Assembly (NCBI GenBank): GCA_036741235.1
Contig: DAINSQ010000146.1
Location: 1-11,549, forward strand
Direction: 5' to 3'
Source of the DNA: JABWBR01 sp036741235
GTDB lineage: Bacteria; Bacteroidota; Bacteroidia; Chitinophagales; Saprospiraceae
Length of the DNA: 11,549 nt
Both the position numbers and the translations under genes were made by a program. This document shows positions 1-5,868 of this stretch, piece by piece. The notes under the pieces were generated by a model. That model made no database searches. It was not told the DNA's origin and saw only the letters and a list, made by a program, of their open reading frames with translations. Position 1 is the first letter of the stretch, and each line of letters opens with the position of its first letter.

Positions 1-11
1 GCGGGGATGCT

Positions 12-48
12 CGTTTCGACTCCGCTCAACGAGCGGCCAGGATAGCCC
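12..48. repeat. 37-nt dispersed repeat, copy 1, with hairpin potential
   Basis: This stretch matches 5161-5197 at 32 of 37 positions by hand alignment, and the first 21 positions are identical. Here the repeat forms a 7-bp perfect inverted repeat (GCTCGTT at 9-15, AACGAGC at 28-34) around a 12-nt loop. It starts just past the stop codon of the sulfotransferase gene. No T-tract follows on the minus strand, so it is not a classical intrinsic terminator. It may be a REP-like element or a structured mRNA 3' end. I see no gene in bases 1-50. Confidence 0.6.
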
Positions 49-50
49 TC

Positions 51-887
51 TTACTCCACGGCGCTCCCCGGCGCTACGCTGGCCGCGTATTCCTGGCATT
101 TCTTCCAGTCTTCCTCGAAGGCTTTTTTTACTTTTTCCAATTCTGCGGGCGGGATCAGGGGCTCGGGACTTACCCAGGCGTCGGGGAAAAGCAGGGCGCC
201 GTATAAAATGGGATAGCGGATAGCCATGTGGTACATGCGCCGCAAAAAGCGCAATACGGGGTTGTTGATGGGCGGCATGTTGGGCCGGAAAAAACGCCAG
301 CCTATTTTGCGGATGACTTTTAGCTGTTTTTCGTTGTAGGAGACGTGTTTGGGCGATAAATCGACATCATTGATATCGTAGCCGGCATCCATGAATTCGC
401 ATAAACGGTCAAAAATGCCTTTTGGGTCTTTTTTAAAATCGGAATAAAATAATACCAGCGGACGGCTGTGAAAATATTGCTCGATGATTTTTAATTTGGG
501 ATAAAATAATAGGTCTTCTTTTTTCCAATAACCATTGTCGTTTTCTACGTCGATGAATTCGGTAAATGTTCCGGGAAATCCATTTTTTACAAAACGCTTG
601 TATTGCGAGGCGATCCAGCTATCCTGCTGTCGCAAAAAAACGATGATTTTTGATTGCGGAAAATCGGCGGAAAACCACTGGCATTGTTCTTCCAGTTGCT
701 GGTCGAATTCGCGGGAGACCAGGTATTTGGGGTGGTCGGTATTGCGAATGATGTTTTTGCTTTTTTTGTAAAGCGAGGTGTGGATGTAGTATATGCCTTT
801 CAGTACGGTGAAAAAGCGGTTTTGGAGGTAGGTGGAAGCGGTTTTTCCGAGTCCTACGTGAAAGTAGATTTGTTTTTGCCGGTTCAT
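51..887 (-). CDS. PAPS-dependent sulfotransferase family protein
   Basis: This 278-residue protein probably transfers a sulfuryl group from PAPS to an unidentified carbohydrate, lipid or small-molecule acceptor. Near the N-terminus, residues 10-22 read HVGLGKTASTYLQ, the 5'-phosphosulfate-binding P-loop-like motif of sulfotransferases. Residues 81-101 (IIVFLR, then serines at 90 and 94) fit the 3'-phosphate-binding strand and helix, with R86 and S94 as likely ligands. The length is normal for the single-domain family, and no signal peptide or membrane segment is evident, so it is probably cytoplasmic. It lies 110 bp downstream of cysNC on the same strand, which makes it the likely consumer of the PAPS made there. 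The centre is AT-rich compared with cysNC (421-480 is 21/60 G+C by hand count). The start is the ATG at 887. The fold call is firm; the acceptor cannot be inferred. Confidence 0.85.
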   Translation of the reverse strand: MNRQKQIYFHVGLGKTASTYLQNRFFTVLKGIYYIHTSLYKKSKNIIRNTDHPKYLVSREFDQQLEEQCQWFSADFPQSKIIVFLRQQDSWIASQYKRFVKNGFPGTFTEFIDVENDNGYWKKEDLLFYPKLKIIEQYFHSRPLVLFYSDFKKDPKGIFDRLCEFMDAGYDINDVDLSPKHVSYNEKQLKVIRKIGWRFFRPNMPPINNPVLRFLRRMYHMAIRYPILYGALLFPDAWVSPEPLIPPAELEKVKKAFEEDWKKCQEYAASVAPGSAVE

Positions 888-916
888 TTTTTTAAGTTAT
901 TTCCGCGTAGCTTTTT

Positions 917-976
917 ACCACAGAGTTACACGGAGTTTACCAGAGTTGCACAGAGCGAGATTTTATCCTCTGTGGT
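917..976. repeat. CACAGAG tandem element with terminal inverted repeats
   Basis: The 110-bp gap between cysNC and the sulfotransferase holds a 60-bp element. Its ends are a perfect 9-bp inverted repeat: ACCACAGAG at 917-925 and CTCTGTGGT at 968-976. Inside are four imperfect units of about 10 nt starting at 919, 929, 940 and 949, with the pattern CAC(A/G)GAGTT(A). The region has no open reading frame of note. The element could fold in the cysNC-sulfotransferase transcript, and it resembles short intergenic repeat families of environmental Bacteroidota. Whether it acts in processing, attenuation or nothing cannot be told. Confidence 0.6.
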
Positions 977-997
977 TTAAAAAAAGCATCGCATTCA

Positions 998-2866
998 TCA
1001 AATAATTCCCCAGGCGGTTAATTTCTCAATAATGCGCAGGGCGGCAGCTTCGCTGTCTTCGGTGGCGGTGTGCAGGGTCATTTCCGGGGTTTCGGGCGGT
1101 TCGTAGGGGGAGTTGATGCCGGTGAAATGGGCAATTTCGCCGCGCAGCGCCTTGGCATAAAGCCCTTTGGGGTCGCGTTGAATGGCGGTGTCGAGGTCGC
1201 AATCGGCCCAGACTTCCAGGAAGCAGCCTTCGGGGATAAGCGCCCTGGCTTGCTGCCTGTCTTTTATAAAAGGCGAAATAAAGGTACAGATCACGATATT
1301 GCCTTGTTCGTAAAACAGCCGGGCTACTTCGGCGGCGCGGCGGATATTTTCGCTGCGGTCGGCCTCGCTGAAGCCGAGGTCGTTGCAAAGGCCGTGGCGC
1401 AGGTGGTCGCCGTCGAGCAGCATGGTTTGGATGCCGCGGTCGAACAGCATTTTTTCCAGGCGGCGGCCGATGGTGCTTTTGCCGGAGCCCGACAAGCCGG
1501 TGAACCACACCACGGCGGCTTGATGGCCGTTGCGGGCTTCGCGCTGGGTGCGGTTGATATTCCAGCCCTCCCACACCACGTCGGTCGACTTTTTGCCGGC
1601 GGGCGCTTTGGGCAGGTCGGCAATCGATTCTTTGTTGACTTGCCGGACCATGCCGGCGGCTACGGTGTTGTGGGTGTCGGGGTCGATGAGGATGAAGCTG
1701 CCGGTGTGCTGGTTTTGCCGGTAGGTGTCCCAGAAAAACGGCGTGGTAGTCTGGAGCGACACCAGGGCGATATCGTTGAGCTGCAGTTCGCCGGCGGGCA
1801 TGCGGTGCATGGTGTCCATGTCCATTTTGTAGCGCACCTCGGCAATAGCGGCGCGGCCGGCGTGGGTAGTCTGCCACAACTCGTAGAGGCGGCCCGGCAA
1901 CATCGGGGTTTCGTCCATCCAGCACATATAGGCGTCGACCTGTTTGCCGATGACGGGCGTGTTGTGTACGCGCACCAGCATATCGCCGCGGCTGATATCG
2001 ATTTCATCTTCGAGGGTGAGCACCACCGAATCGCCGGCGCGGGCTTCTTCGAGTTCGCCGTTGTAGGTGACGATTGATTTGACGGTGCTGTGTTTGCCCG
2101 AGGGCAGCACCTTCACCGGTTCGCCGACGCGGATCGCCCCGGAGCTGACCCGGCCTGCAAAACCGCGGAATTGCTGGTGGGGCCGCACCACGTATTGCAC
2201 GGGAAAACGGAAGTCGATCAGGTTTTTGTAGGGTTCAACGCGCACATGTTCGAGCAGGTAGAGCAGCGTGGGGCCGTCGTACCAGGGCATGTGCTCGCTG
2301 CGCTGCACCACGTTATCGCCTTTGAGCGCCGAAATCGGGATAAACACGATATCGGGCATATCGAGTTTGGCGCTGAACTGGGTAAACTCGGCTACAATTT
2401 GGGTAAATACCTGCTCGTCGTAATCGACGCGGTCCATTTTATTGACAGCCACCAGCAGGTGGGGAATCTGGAGCAGCGAGGCGATAAAAGCGTGGCGGCG
2501 CGACTGTACGAGCACGCCTTTTTCGGCGTCGATGAGCACGATGGCGAGGTCGGCGGTAGAAGCGCCGGTCACCATGTTGCGGGTATACTGTGTATGGCCG
2601 GGGGTATCGGCTATGATAAACTTGCGCTGCGGGGTGGCGAAATAGTGGTAAGCCACGTCGATAGTAATCTTCTGTTCGCGTTCGGCGCGCAGTCCGTCGG
2701 TGAGCAGGGCCAGGTTGATCCCGGTTTCGCCGCTGGCCATGCTGGTGCGTTCTATGGCTTCGAGGCGGTCTTCGAGGATAGATTTGGAGTCGTACAGCAG
2801 CCGTCCGATGAGGGTGCTTTTGCCGTCGTCGACGCTACCCGCCGTTGTAAATCGCAATAAATCCAT
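998..2866 (-). CDS. cysNC: Bifunctional sulfate adenylyltransferase subunit 1 / APS kinase
   Basis: This 622-residue fusion carries two steps of sulfate activation. The N-terminal CysN GTPase (about 1-415) couples GTP hydrolysis to APS formation by CysD. It shows the G1 loop GSVDDGKST (10-18), G3 DTPGH (87-91), G4 NKMD (142-145) and ISALKG (178-183), followed by EF-Tu-like beta-barrel domains. The C-terminal CysC kinase (about 435-622) phosphorylates APS to PAPS. It has the P-loop GLSGSGKST (457-465), DGDHLRHGL (485-493), ISPF with S531 as the probable phosphorylated or catalytic-loop serine, and FTGINSPYEPP (581-591). All key motifs are intact and the length is normal for CysNC. The ATG at 2866 gives the usual MDLLRFTTAG start. 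It follows cysD by 22 nt and is almost certainly cotranscribed with it. Confidence 0.97.
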   Translation of the reverse strand: MDLLRFTTAGSVDDGKSTLIGRLLYDSKSILEDRLEAIERTSMASGETGINLALLTDGLRAEREQKITIDVAYHYFATPQRKFIIADTPGHTQYTRNMVTGASTADLAIVLIDAEKGVLVQSRRHAFIASLLQIPHLLVAVNKMDRVDYDEQVFTQIVAEFTQFSAKLDMPDIVFIPISALKGDNVVQRSEHMPWYDGPTLLYLLEHVRVEPYKNLIDFRFPVQYVVRPHQQFRGFAGRVSSGAIRVGEPVKVLPSGKHSTVKSIVTYNGELEEARAGDSVVLTLEDEIDISRGDMLVRVHNTPVIGKQVDAYMCWMDETPMLPGRLYELWQTTHAGRAAIAEVRYKMDMDTMHRMPAGELQLNDIALVSLQTTTPFFWDTYRQNQHTGSFILIDPDTHNTVAAGMVRQVNKESIADLPKAPAGKKSTDVVWEGWNINRTQREARNGHQAAVVWFTGLSGSGKSTIGRRLEKMLFDRGIQTMLLDGDHLRHGLCNDLGFSEADRSENIRRAAEVARLFYEQGNIVICTFISPFIKDRQQARALIPEGCFLEVWADCDLDTAIQRDPKGLYAKALRGEIAHFTGINSPYEPPETPEMTLHTATEDSEAAALRIIEKLTAWGII

Positions 2867-2888
2867 TATGTTGTTTTTTCAACCATCC

Positions 2889-3794
2889 TTAAAAATAACC
2901 CACGCGTTTGCGGTCTTCCATTGCCGATTCGGAGCGTTTGTCGTCGCCGCGGGTGCCGCGTTCGGTGGTTCGGAAGGCGATCACCTCTTCGATTACGTCT
3001 TCTACGCTGGAGGCCTCTGAAAAAATAGCGCCGGTGCAGGTGGCGTCGCCGATGGTGCGGAAGCGCACGCGGGCTTCGAAAATTTCCTCGCCGGGCAGGT
3101 GCGTCATAAAGGGCGTATCGCCGTAGAGCACATTATCGCGCCAGAACACCTGGCGGGAATGGGAGAAATACAGCGGGGGCAGTTTGATTTTTTCGCGGGC
3201 GATATAACTCCACACGTCCAGTTCGGTCCAATTGCTAAGCGGGAACACGCGAAAATGCTCGCCGGGGTGTTTTTTGCCGTTGAAGATATTCCACAACTCC
3301 GGGCGCTGGTTTTTGGGGTCCCACTGTCCGAAGGCGTCGCGGTGGGAGAAAAAGCGTTCTTTGGCGCGGGCTTTTTCCTCGTCGCGGCGGCCGCCGCCGA
3401 TGGCTGCGTCTACTTTGTAGTCTTTCAGCGCATCGAGCAGGGTCACGATTTGCAGCGTGTTGCGGCTGGCGTAGGGGCCGGTTTCTTCCTTTACGCGTCC
3501 TTTGTCGATGGCTTCCTGCACGGAGCCCACGAGCAGTTCCGCGCCGGCTTCGCGGGCCAGTTCGTCGCGGAAATCGAGGATTTCGGGAAAATTATGGCCG
3601 GTATCGATATGGAGCAGGGGGAAAGGAATACGCGCGGGAAAAAACGCCTTTTTGGCCAGGTGGACCAACACGATAGAATCCTTGCCGCCGGAGAACAGGA
3701 TCGCGGGCCGGGCAAATTGGGCGGCTACTTCTCTGAAGACGTAAATAGCTTCGTTTTCGAGAAAAGCGAGATAGTCGTTATTAGCAGACATCAT
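2889..3794 (-). CDS. cysD: Sulfate adenylyltransferase subunit 2
   Basis: CysD is the catalytic subunit that adenylates sulfate with ATP to give APS, working as a heterodimer with CysN. The 301-residue length is normal. The PP-loop ATP pyrophosphatase motif SGGKDS is at 35-40, followed by HIDTGHNFPE (62-71). The C-terminal family blocks RFRTIGDATCTGA (244-256) and AMEDRKRVGYF (291-301) are complete. Two adjacent ATG codons (3792-3794 and 3789-3791) could start the protein, a difference of one residue; the upstream one is used here. cysD heads the minus-strand unit cysD-cysNC-sulfotransferase and is divergent from the MFS gene across 73 bp. No PAPS reductase gene adjoins it, unlike many assimilatory clusters. 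Confidence 0.97.
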   Translation of the reverse strand: MMSANNDYLAFLENEAIYVFREVAAQFARPAILFSGGKDSIVLVHLAKKAFFPARIPFPLLHIDTGHNFPEILDFRDELAREAGAELLVGSVQEAIDKGRVKEETGPYASRNTLQIVTLLDALKDYKVDAAIGGGRRDEEKARAKERFFSHRDAFGQWDPKNQRPELWNIFNGKKHPGEHFRVFPLSNWTELDVWSYIAREKIKLPPLYFSHSRQVFWRDNVLYGDTPFMTHLPGEEIFEARVRFRTIGDATCTGAIFSEASSVEDVIEEVIAFRTTERGTRGDDKRSESAMEDRKRVGYF

Positions 3795-3812
3795 TATTAT
3801 TGGAGATAATCA

Positions 3813-3836
3813 GCGCAAAATAACATATTTTAGCGC
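3813..3836. promoter_or_regulatory. Imperfect palindrome, candidate operator between cysD and MFS gene
   Basis: GCGCAAAATA (3813-3822), a 3-nt centre, and TATTTTAGCGC (3826-3836) form an inverted repeat that is perfect except for one extra A in the right arm. It sits midway in the 73-bp divergent gap, 18 bp from the cysD start and 31 bp from the MFS start. The position suits a regulator binding site that could act on both genes. A DNA-binding partner is not encoded in the window. The site is seen directly; the operator role is inference. Confidence 0.4.
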
Positions 3837-3847
3837 AGCAAAACAAA
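3816..3847 (-). promoter_or_regulatory. Candidate Bacteroidota-type promoter for cysD
   Basis: Read on the minus strand, TTTG (3847-3844), 21 nt, then TATTTTG (3822-3816) approximates the Bacteroidota -33 TTTG and -7 TAnnTTTG boxes, with one base missing in the -7 spacing. It ends 21 nt before the cysD start. The -7 element coincides with one arm of the palindrome at 3813-3836, so a bound protein would block it. The match is weak and unproven. Confidence 0.25.
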
Positions 3848-3867
3848 GATCAACACACGAACCGGTC

Positions 3868-5085
3868 ATGCAACAAAAAACGATCATCATTTCTACCGTC
3901 GTGGTAGCTGCCCTGGGATATTTTGTAGACATCTACGACTTGCTGCTGTTCAGCATTGTGCGGGTGCAGAGTCTCAAAGATATCGGCGTAGCCGACGACC
4001 AACTCCTCAACATAGGGCTGTCGCTGCTCAACTGGCAGATGATCGGCATGCTCATGGGCGGTATTGCCTGGGGGGTATTGGGCGACAAGCGCGGGCGGTT
4101 GTCGGTATTGTTTGGTTCGATCATTATGTATTCGCTGGCCAATATTGCCAATGGTTTTGTAGAAACAGTGGATCAGTACCGCTGGTTGCGACTGATTGCC
4201 GGCATCGGCCTGGCCGGCGAATTGGGTGCGGGCATCACACTGGTAAGCGAGGTGATGTCGAAAGAAAAACGCGGCATCGGCACGACCATTGTCGCTACCA
4301 TTGGCATCCTGGGCGCCGTGGTGGCGTATTTTGTGGCCAGTCACTGGAATTGGCGCACGGCGTATTTTGTGGGCGGCGGGCTTGGATTGGCGTTGCTTGT
4401 GTTGCGCATTTCGGTATACGAATCGGGTATGTTCAAAAATATCCAGCAGGCAGAGGTGTCGAGGGGCAACTTTTTCATGTTGTTCCGCAACCGCGAGTTG
4501 TTTTTGAAATACACTAAATGCATATTTATCGGGTTGCCTACGTGGTATGTGGTAGGTATTTTGGTGACTGCCTCGCGCGAGTTCAGCCAGGCCTACGGCA
4601 TGGCGGAGGTGGCCGACCCGGGGCGCGCCGTGATGTGGTGTTACACGGGCTTGACCCTGGGCGACTTGTCGAGCGGCCTGCTGAGCCAGTTGCTCAAAAG
4701 CCGGAAAAAGGCCATGTTTGCTTTTCTCACTTTATCGGCTATCACGATAGCTTATTATCTTTCGTCGGGGGCCATCAGTTTGTCGCAGTTTTATACCAAG
4801 GCTTTCTTGTTGGGTTATGGCGTAGGGTATTGGGCCATTTTTGTCACTATTGCATCCGAGCAATTCGGCACCAATATCAGGGCTACGGTGACTACTACCG
4901 TGCCCAATTTTGCGCGCGGCTCACTGGTTCCGATTTCTATGGCTTTTGCTTATTTTCAGCAGTATACTACGCTGGTGGGCAGCGCGGTTGTTGTGGGCAT
5001 TATCTGTATGCTGATCGCTTATGTGGCGCTGTCAACCATGCACGAGACTTTCCACAAGGATTTGGATTACCTGGAGACGATTTGA
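3868..5085 (+). CDS. MFS transporter, metabolite:H+ symporter-like
   Basis: This 405-residue membrane protein has about 12 predicted hydrophobic segments, the first at roughly 7-30 with aspartates at 21 and 24. The major-facilitator motif A, GVLGDKRGR, is at 69-77 between segments 2 and 3. R108 with GIGLAGELGAG (112-122) fits segment 4, and EQFGTNIRATVTT (331-343) matches the late-loop motif of sugar-acid and aromatic-acid symporters. It would move a small, perhaps anionic, solute across the inner membrane by proton coupling. The substrate is unknown. It is divergent from cysD over 73 bp, so coregulation with sulfate activation is possible. Sulfate uptake or export of a sulfated product are guesses only. 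The ATG at 3868 gives a proper short cytoplasmic N-terminus. Confidence 0.85.
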   Translation: MQQKTIIISTVVVAALGYFVDIYDLLLFSIVRVQSLKDIGVADDQLLNIGLSLLNWQMIGMLMGGIAWGVLGDKRGRLSVLFGSIIMYSLANIANGFVETVDQYRWLRLIAGIGLAGELGAGITLVSEVMSKEKRGIGTTIVATIGILGAVVAYFVASHWNWRTAYFVGGGLGLALLVLRISVYESGMFKNIQQAEVSRGNFFMLFRNRELFLKYTKCIFIGLPTWYVVGILVTASREFSQAYGMAEVADPGRAVMWCYTGLTLGDLSSGLLSQLLKSRKKAMFAFLTLSAITIAYYLSSGAISLSQFYTKAFLLGYGVGYWAIFVTIASEQFGTNIRATVTTTVPNFARGSLVPISMAFAYFQQYTTLVGSAVVVGIICMLIAYVALSTMHETFHKDLDYLETI

Positions 5086-5094
5086 GGGGGGGCG

Positions 5095-5158
5095 GTTGTG
5101 GGTTGTGGTTGTGAGTTGTCGGTCTATATAGGGTTTATAGGTCCTTGTTCGCACAGTC
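5095..5158. repeat. Left copy of diverged direct repeat flanking the DUF1697 gene
   Basis: This stretch begins GTTGTGGGTTGT and contains GTTGTCGGT, ATAGGT and GCACAGTC in that order. The same blocks recur in the same order and orientation at 5781-5834, on the other side of the DUF1697 gene. Gaps between blocks differ by a few bases, so the copies have diverged. The gap 5086-5240 between the convergent MFS and DUF1697 genes holds only this, the 37-nt repeat at 5161 and a further CACAGTCG at 5232-5239. No gene is seen there. Confidence 0.5.
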
Positions 5159-5160
5159 GC

Positions 5161-5197
5161 CGTTTCGACTCCGCTCAACGACCGGCACAGATCGCCC
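5161..5197. repeat. 37-nt dispersed repeat, copy 2
   Basis: This second copy of the element at 12-48 shares the run GTTTCGACTCCGCTCAACGA. It lies between the converging 3' ends of the MFS and DUF1697 genes. The stem of copy 1 is shortened here (CGTT/AACG), with GCCG/CGGC possible further out. Both copies in the window lie beyond gene 3' ends, which suggests a role at transcript ends or a tolerated insertion niche. Confidence 0.6.
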
Positions 5198-5240
5198 CCT
5201 CGCCAAGTCGCCCCCTCCTGCACAAGAGTCGCACAGTCGC

Positions 5241-5780
5241 TCATCCGGCCATCTCCAGCAGGGCGATTACCGAGTGCCAGTTGCGGGTAGTGGCGGCAAC
5301 TTTCAATTTTCTTTCGATAAATGGGTTTGACAACCTGGTTTGGCCATAGCCGTTGGGGCAGTGGAGGTACATGAGCCGTCCATCAACCACAAACTGGTCG
5401 TCGCCGGTATCTACAGCGGACAGTTGCTCGACGAGATCGGGGTTGGGTTGCTGTGATAAAAACACCGCGTGGACTTTCTTGCCGTCGGCAGTTGCGGCAG
5501 ATTGATACGGGTTGCGCTGCACAATCTGGCGCCATTCGGCCAGACTACGCAGCATGACCGTCACGTCAAATCCGAATGTTTGAAGGATGTTTGTCTCAAT
5601 AGTCGATTGCAGGGACTGTCCGTCGCTTTCCAGTGCCAGGAAAACTACGTTTCCACTTTGGATGTAGGTACGCACCTGGCTGAAACCCAGCGTTTCAAAC
5701 AAAGCTTTCAGGGCTTCCATTTTTATTTGTCGGCGCCCGCCGACGTTGATGCCGCGGAGTAAGGCGATGTGGGTGGTCAT
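5241..5780 (-). CDS. DUF1697 domain-containing protein
   Basis: This 179-residue cytoplasmic protein is full length for the DUF1697 family, whose biochemical role is not established. Hallmarks are the N-terminal IALLRGINVGG (5-15), RTYIQSGNVVF (37-47), and the C-terminal LHCPNGYGQTRLSN (139-152) followed by ERKLKVAATTRNW (156-168). All are conserved and intact. The ATG at 5780 gives the usual start. It is 88 bp downstream of the alkC-like gene on the same strand and convergent with the MFS gene. Diverged direct repeats flank it on both sides, which could reflect past insertion or duplication. No catalytic residue can be assigned. Confidence 0.9.
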   Translation of the reverse strand: MTTHIALLRGINVGGRRQIKMEALKALFETLGFSQVRTYIQSGNVVFLALESDGQSLQSTIETNILQTFGFDVTVMLRSLAEWRQIVQRNPYQSAATADGKKVHAVFLSQQPNPDLVEQLSAVDTGDDQFVVDGRLMYLHCPNGYGQTRLSNPFIERKLKVAATTRNWHSVIALLEMAG

Positions 5781-5834
5781 GTTGTGGGTTGTCGGTTCTC
5801 TGTTATCGGTTCATTCATAGGTTTAAGCACAGTC
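5781..5834. repeat. Right copy of diverged direct repeat flanking the DUF1697 gene
   Basis: This begins one base beyond the DUF1697 start codon with GTTGTGGGTTGT, then GTTATCGGT, ATAGGT and GCACAGTC. It matches the block order at 5095-5158. Because it sits directly upstream of the DUF1697 start on the minus strand, it would form the gene's 5' untranslated region or promoter. Confidence 0.5.
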
Positions 5835-5865
5835 ACACAGTCGCAAAGGCACAGTCGCACAGTCA
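5828..5865. repeat. 8-nt CACAGTC(A/G) array
   Basis: Four copies of an 8-nt unit start at 5828, 5836, 5850 and 5858. The first two and last two are directly abutting, with CAAAGG between the pairs. Further single copies are at 5152 and 5232. The array fills most of the gap between the DUF1697 gene and the stop of the alkC-like gene. Short-unit repeats like this can vary in copy number by slippage. Confidence 0.6.
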
Positions 5866-5868
5866 GAT

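Noticed and set aside
9..34. Intrinsic terminator for the sulfotransferase unit
   Set aside because: A hairpin exists, but no U-tract follows on the minus strand. It is listed as a repeat instead.
917..976. CRISPR-like array
   Set aside because: The units are about 10 nt, imperfect and abutting, with no spacers of regular length, so it is a tandem repeat and not a CRISPR.
1070..2077. Long plus-strand open frame opposite cysNC
   Set aside because: It is antisense to a gene with fully conserved motifs, its translation is Gly/Ala/Val-rich with no family resemblance, and high GC explains the lack of stops.
2090..2860. Second plus-strand open frame opposite the N-terminal half of cysNC
   Set aside because: It is a shadow of the CysN coding strand with no recognisable domain or start signal.
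3099..3809. Plus-strand open frame opposite cysD
   Set aside because: It is antisense to an intact cysD, and the translation has no family motifs.
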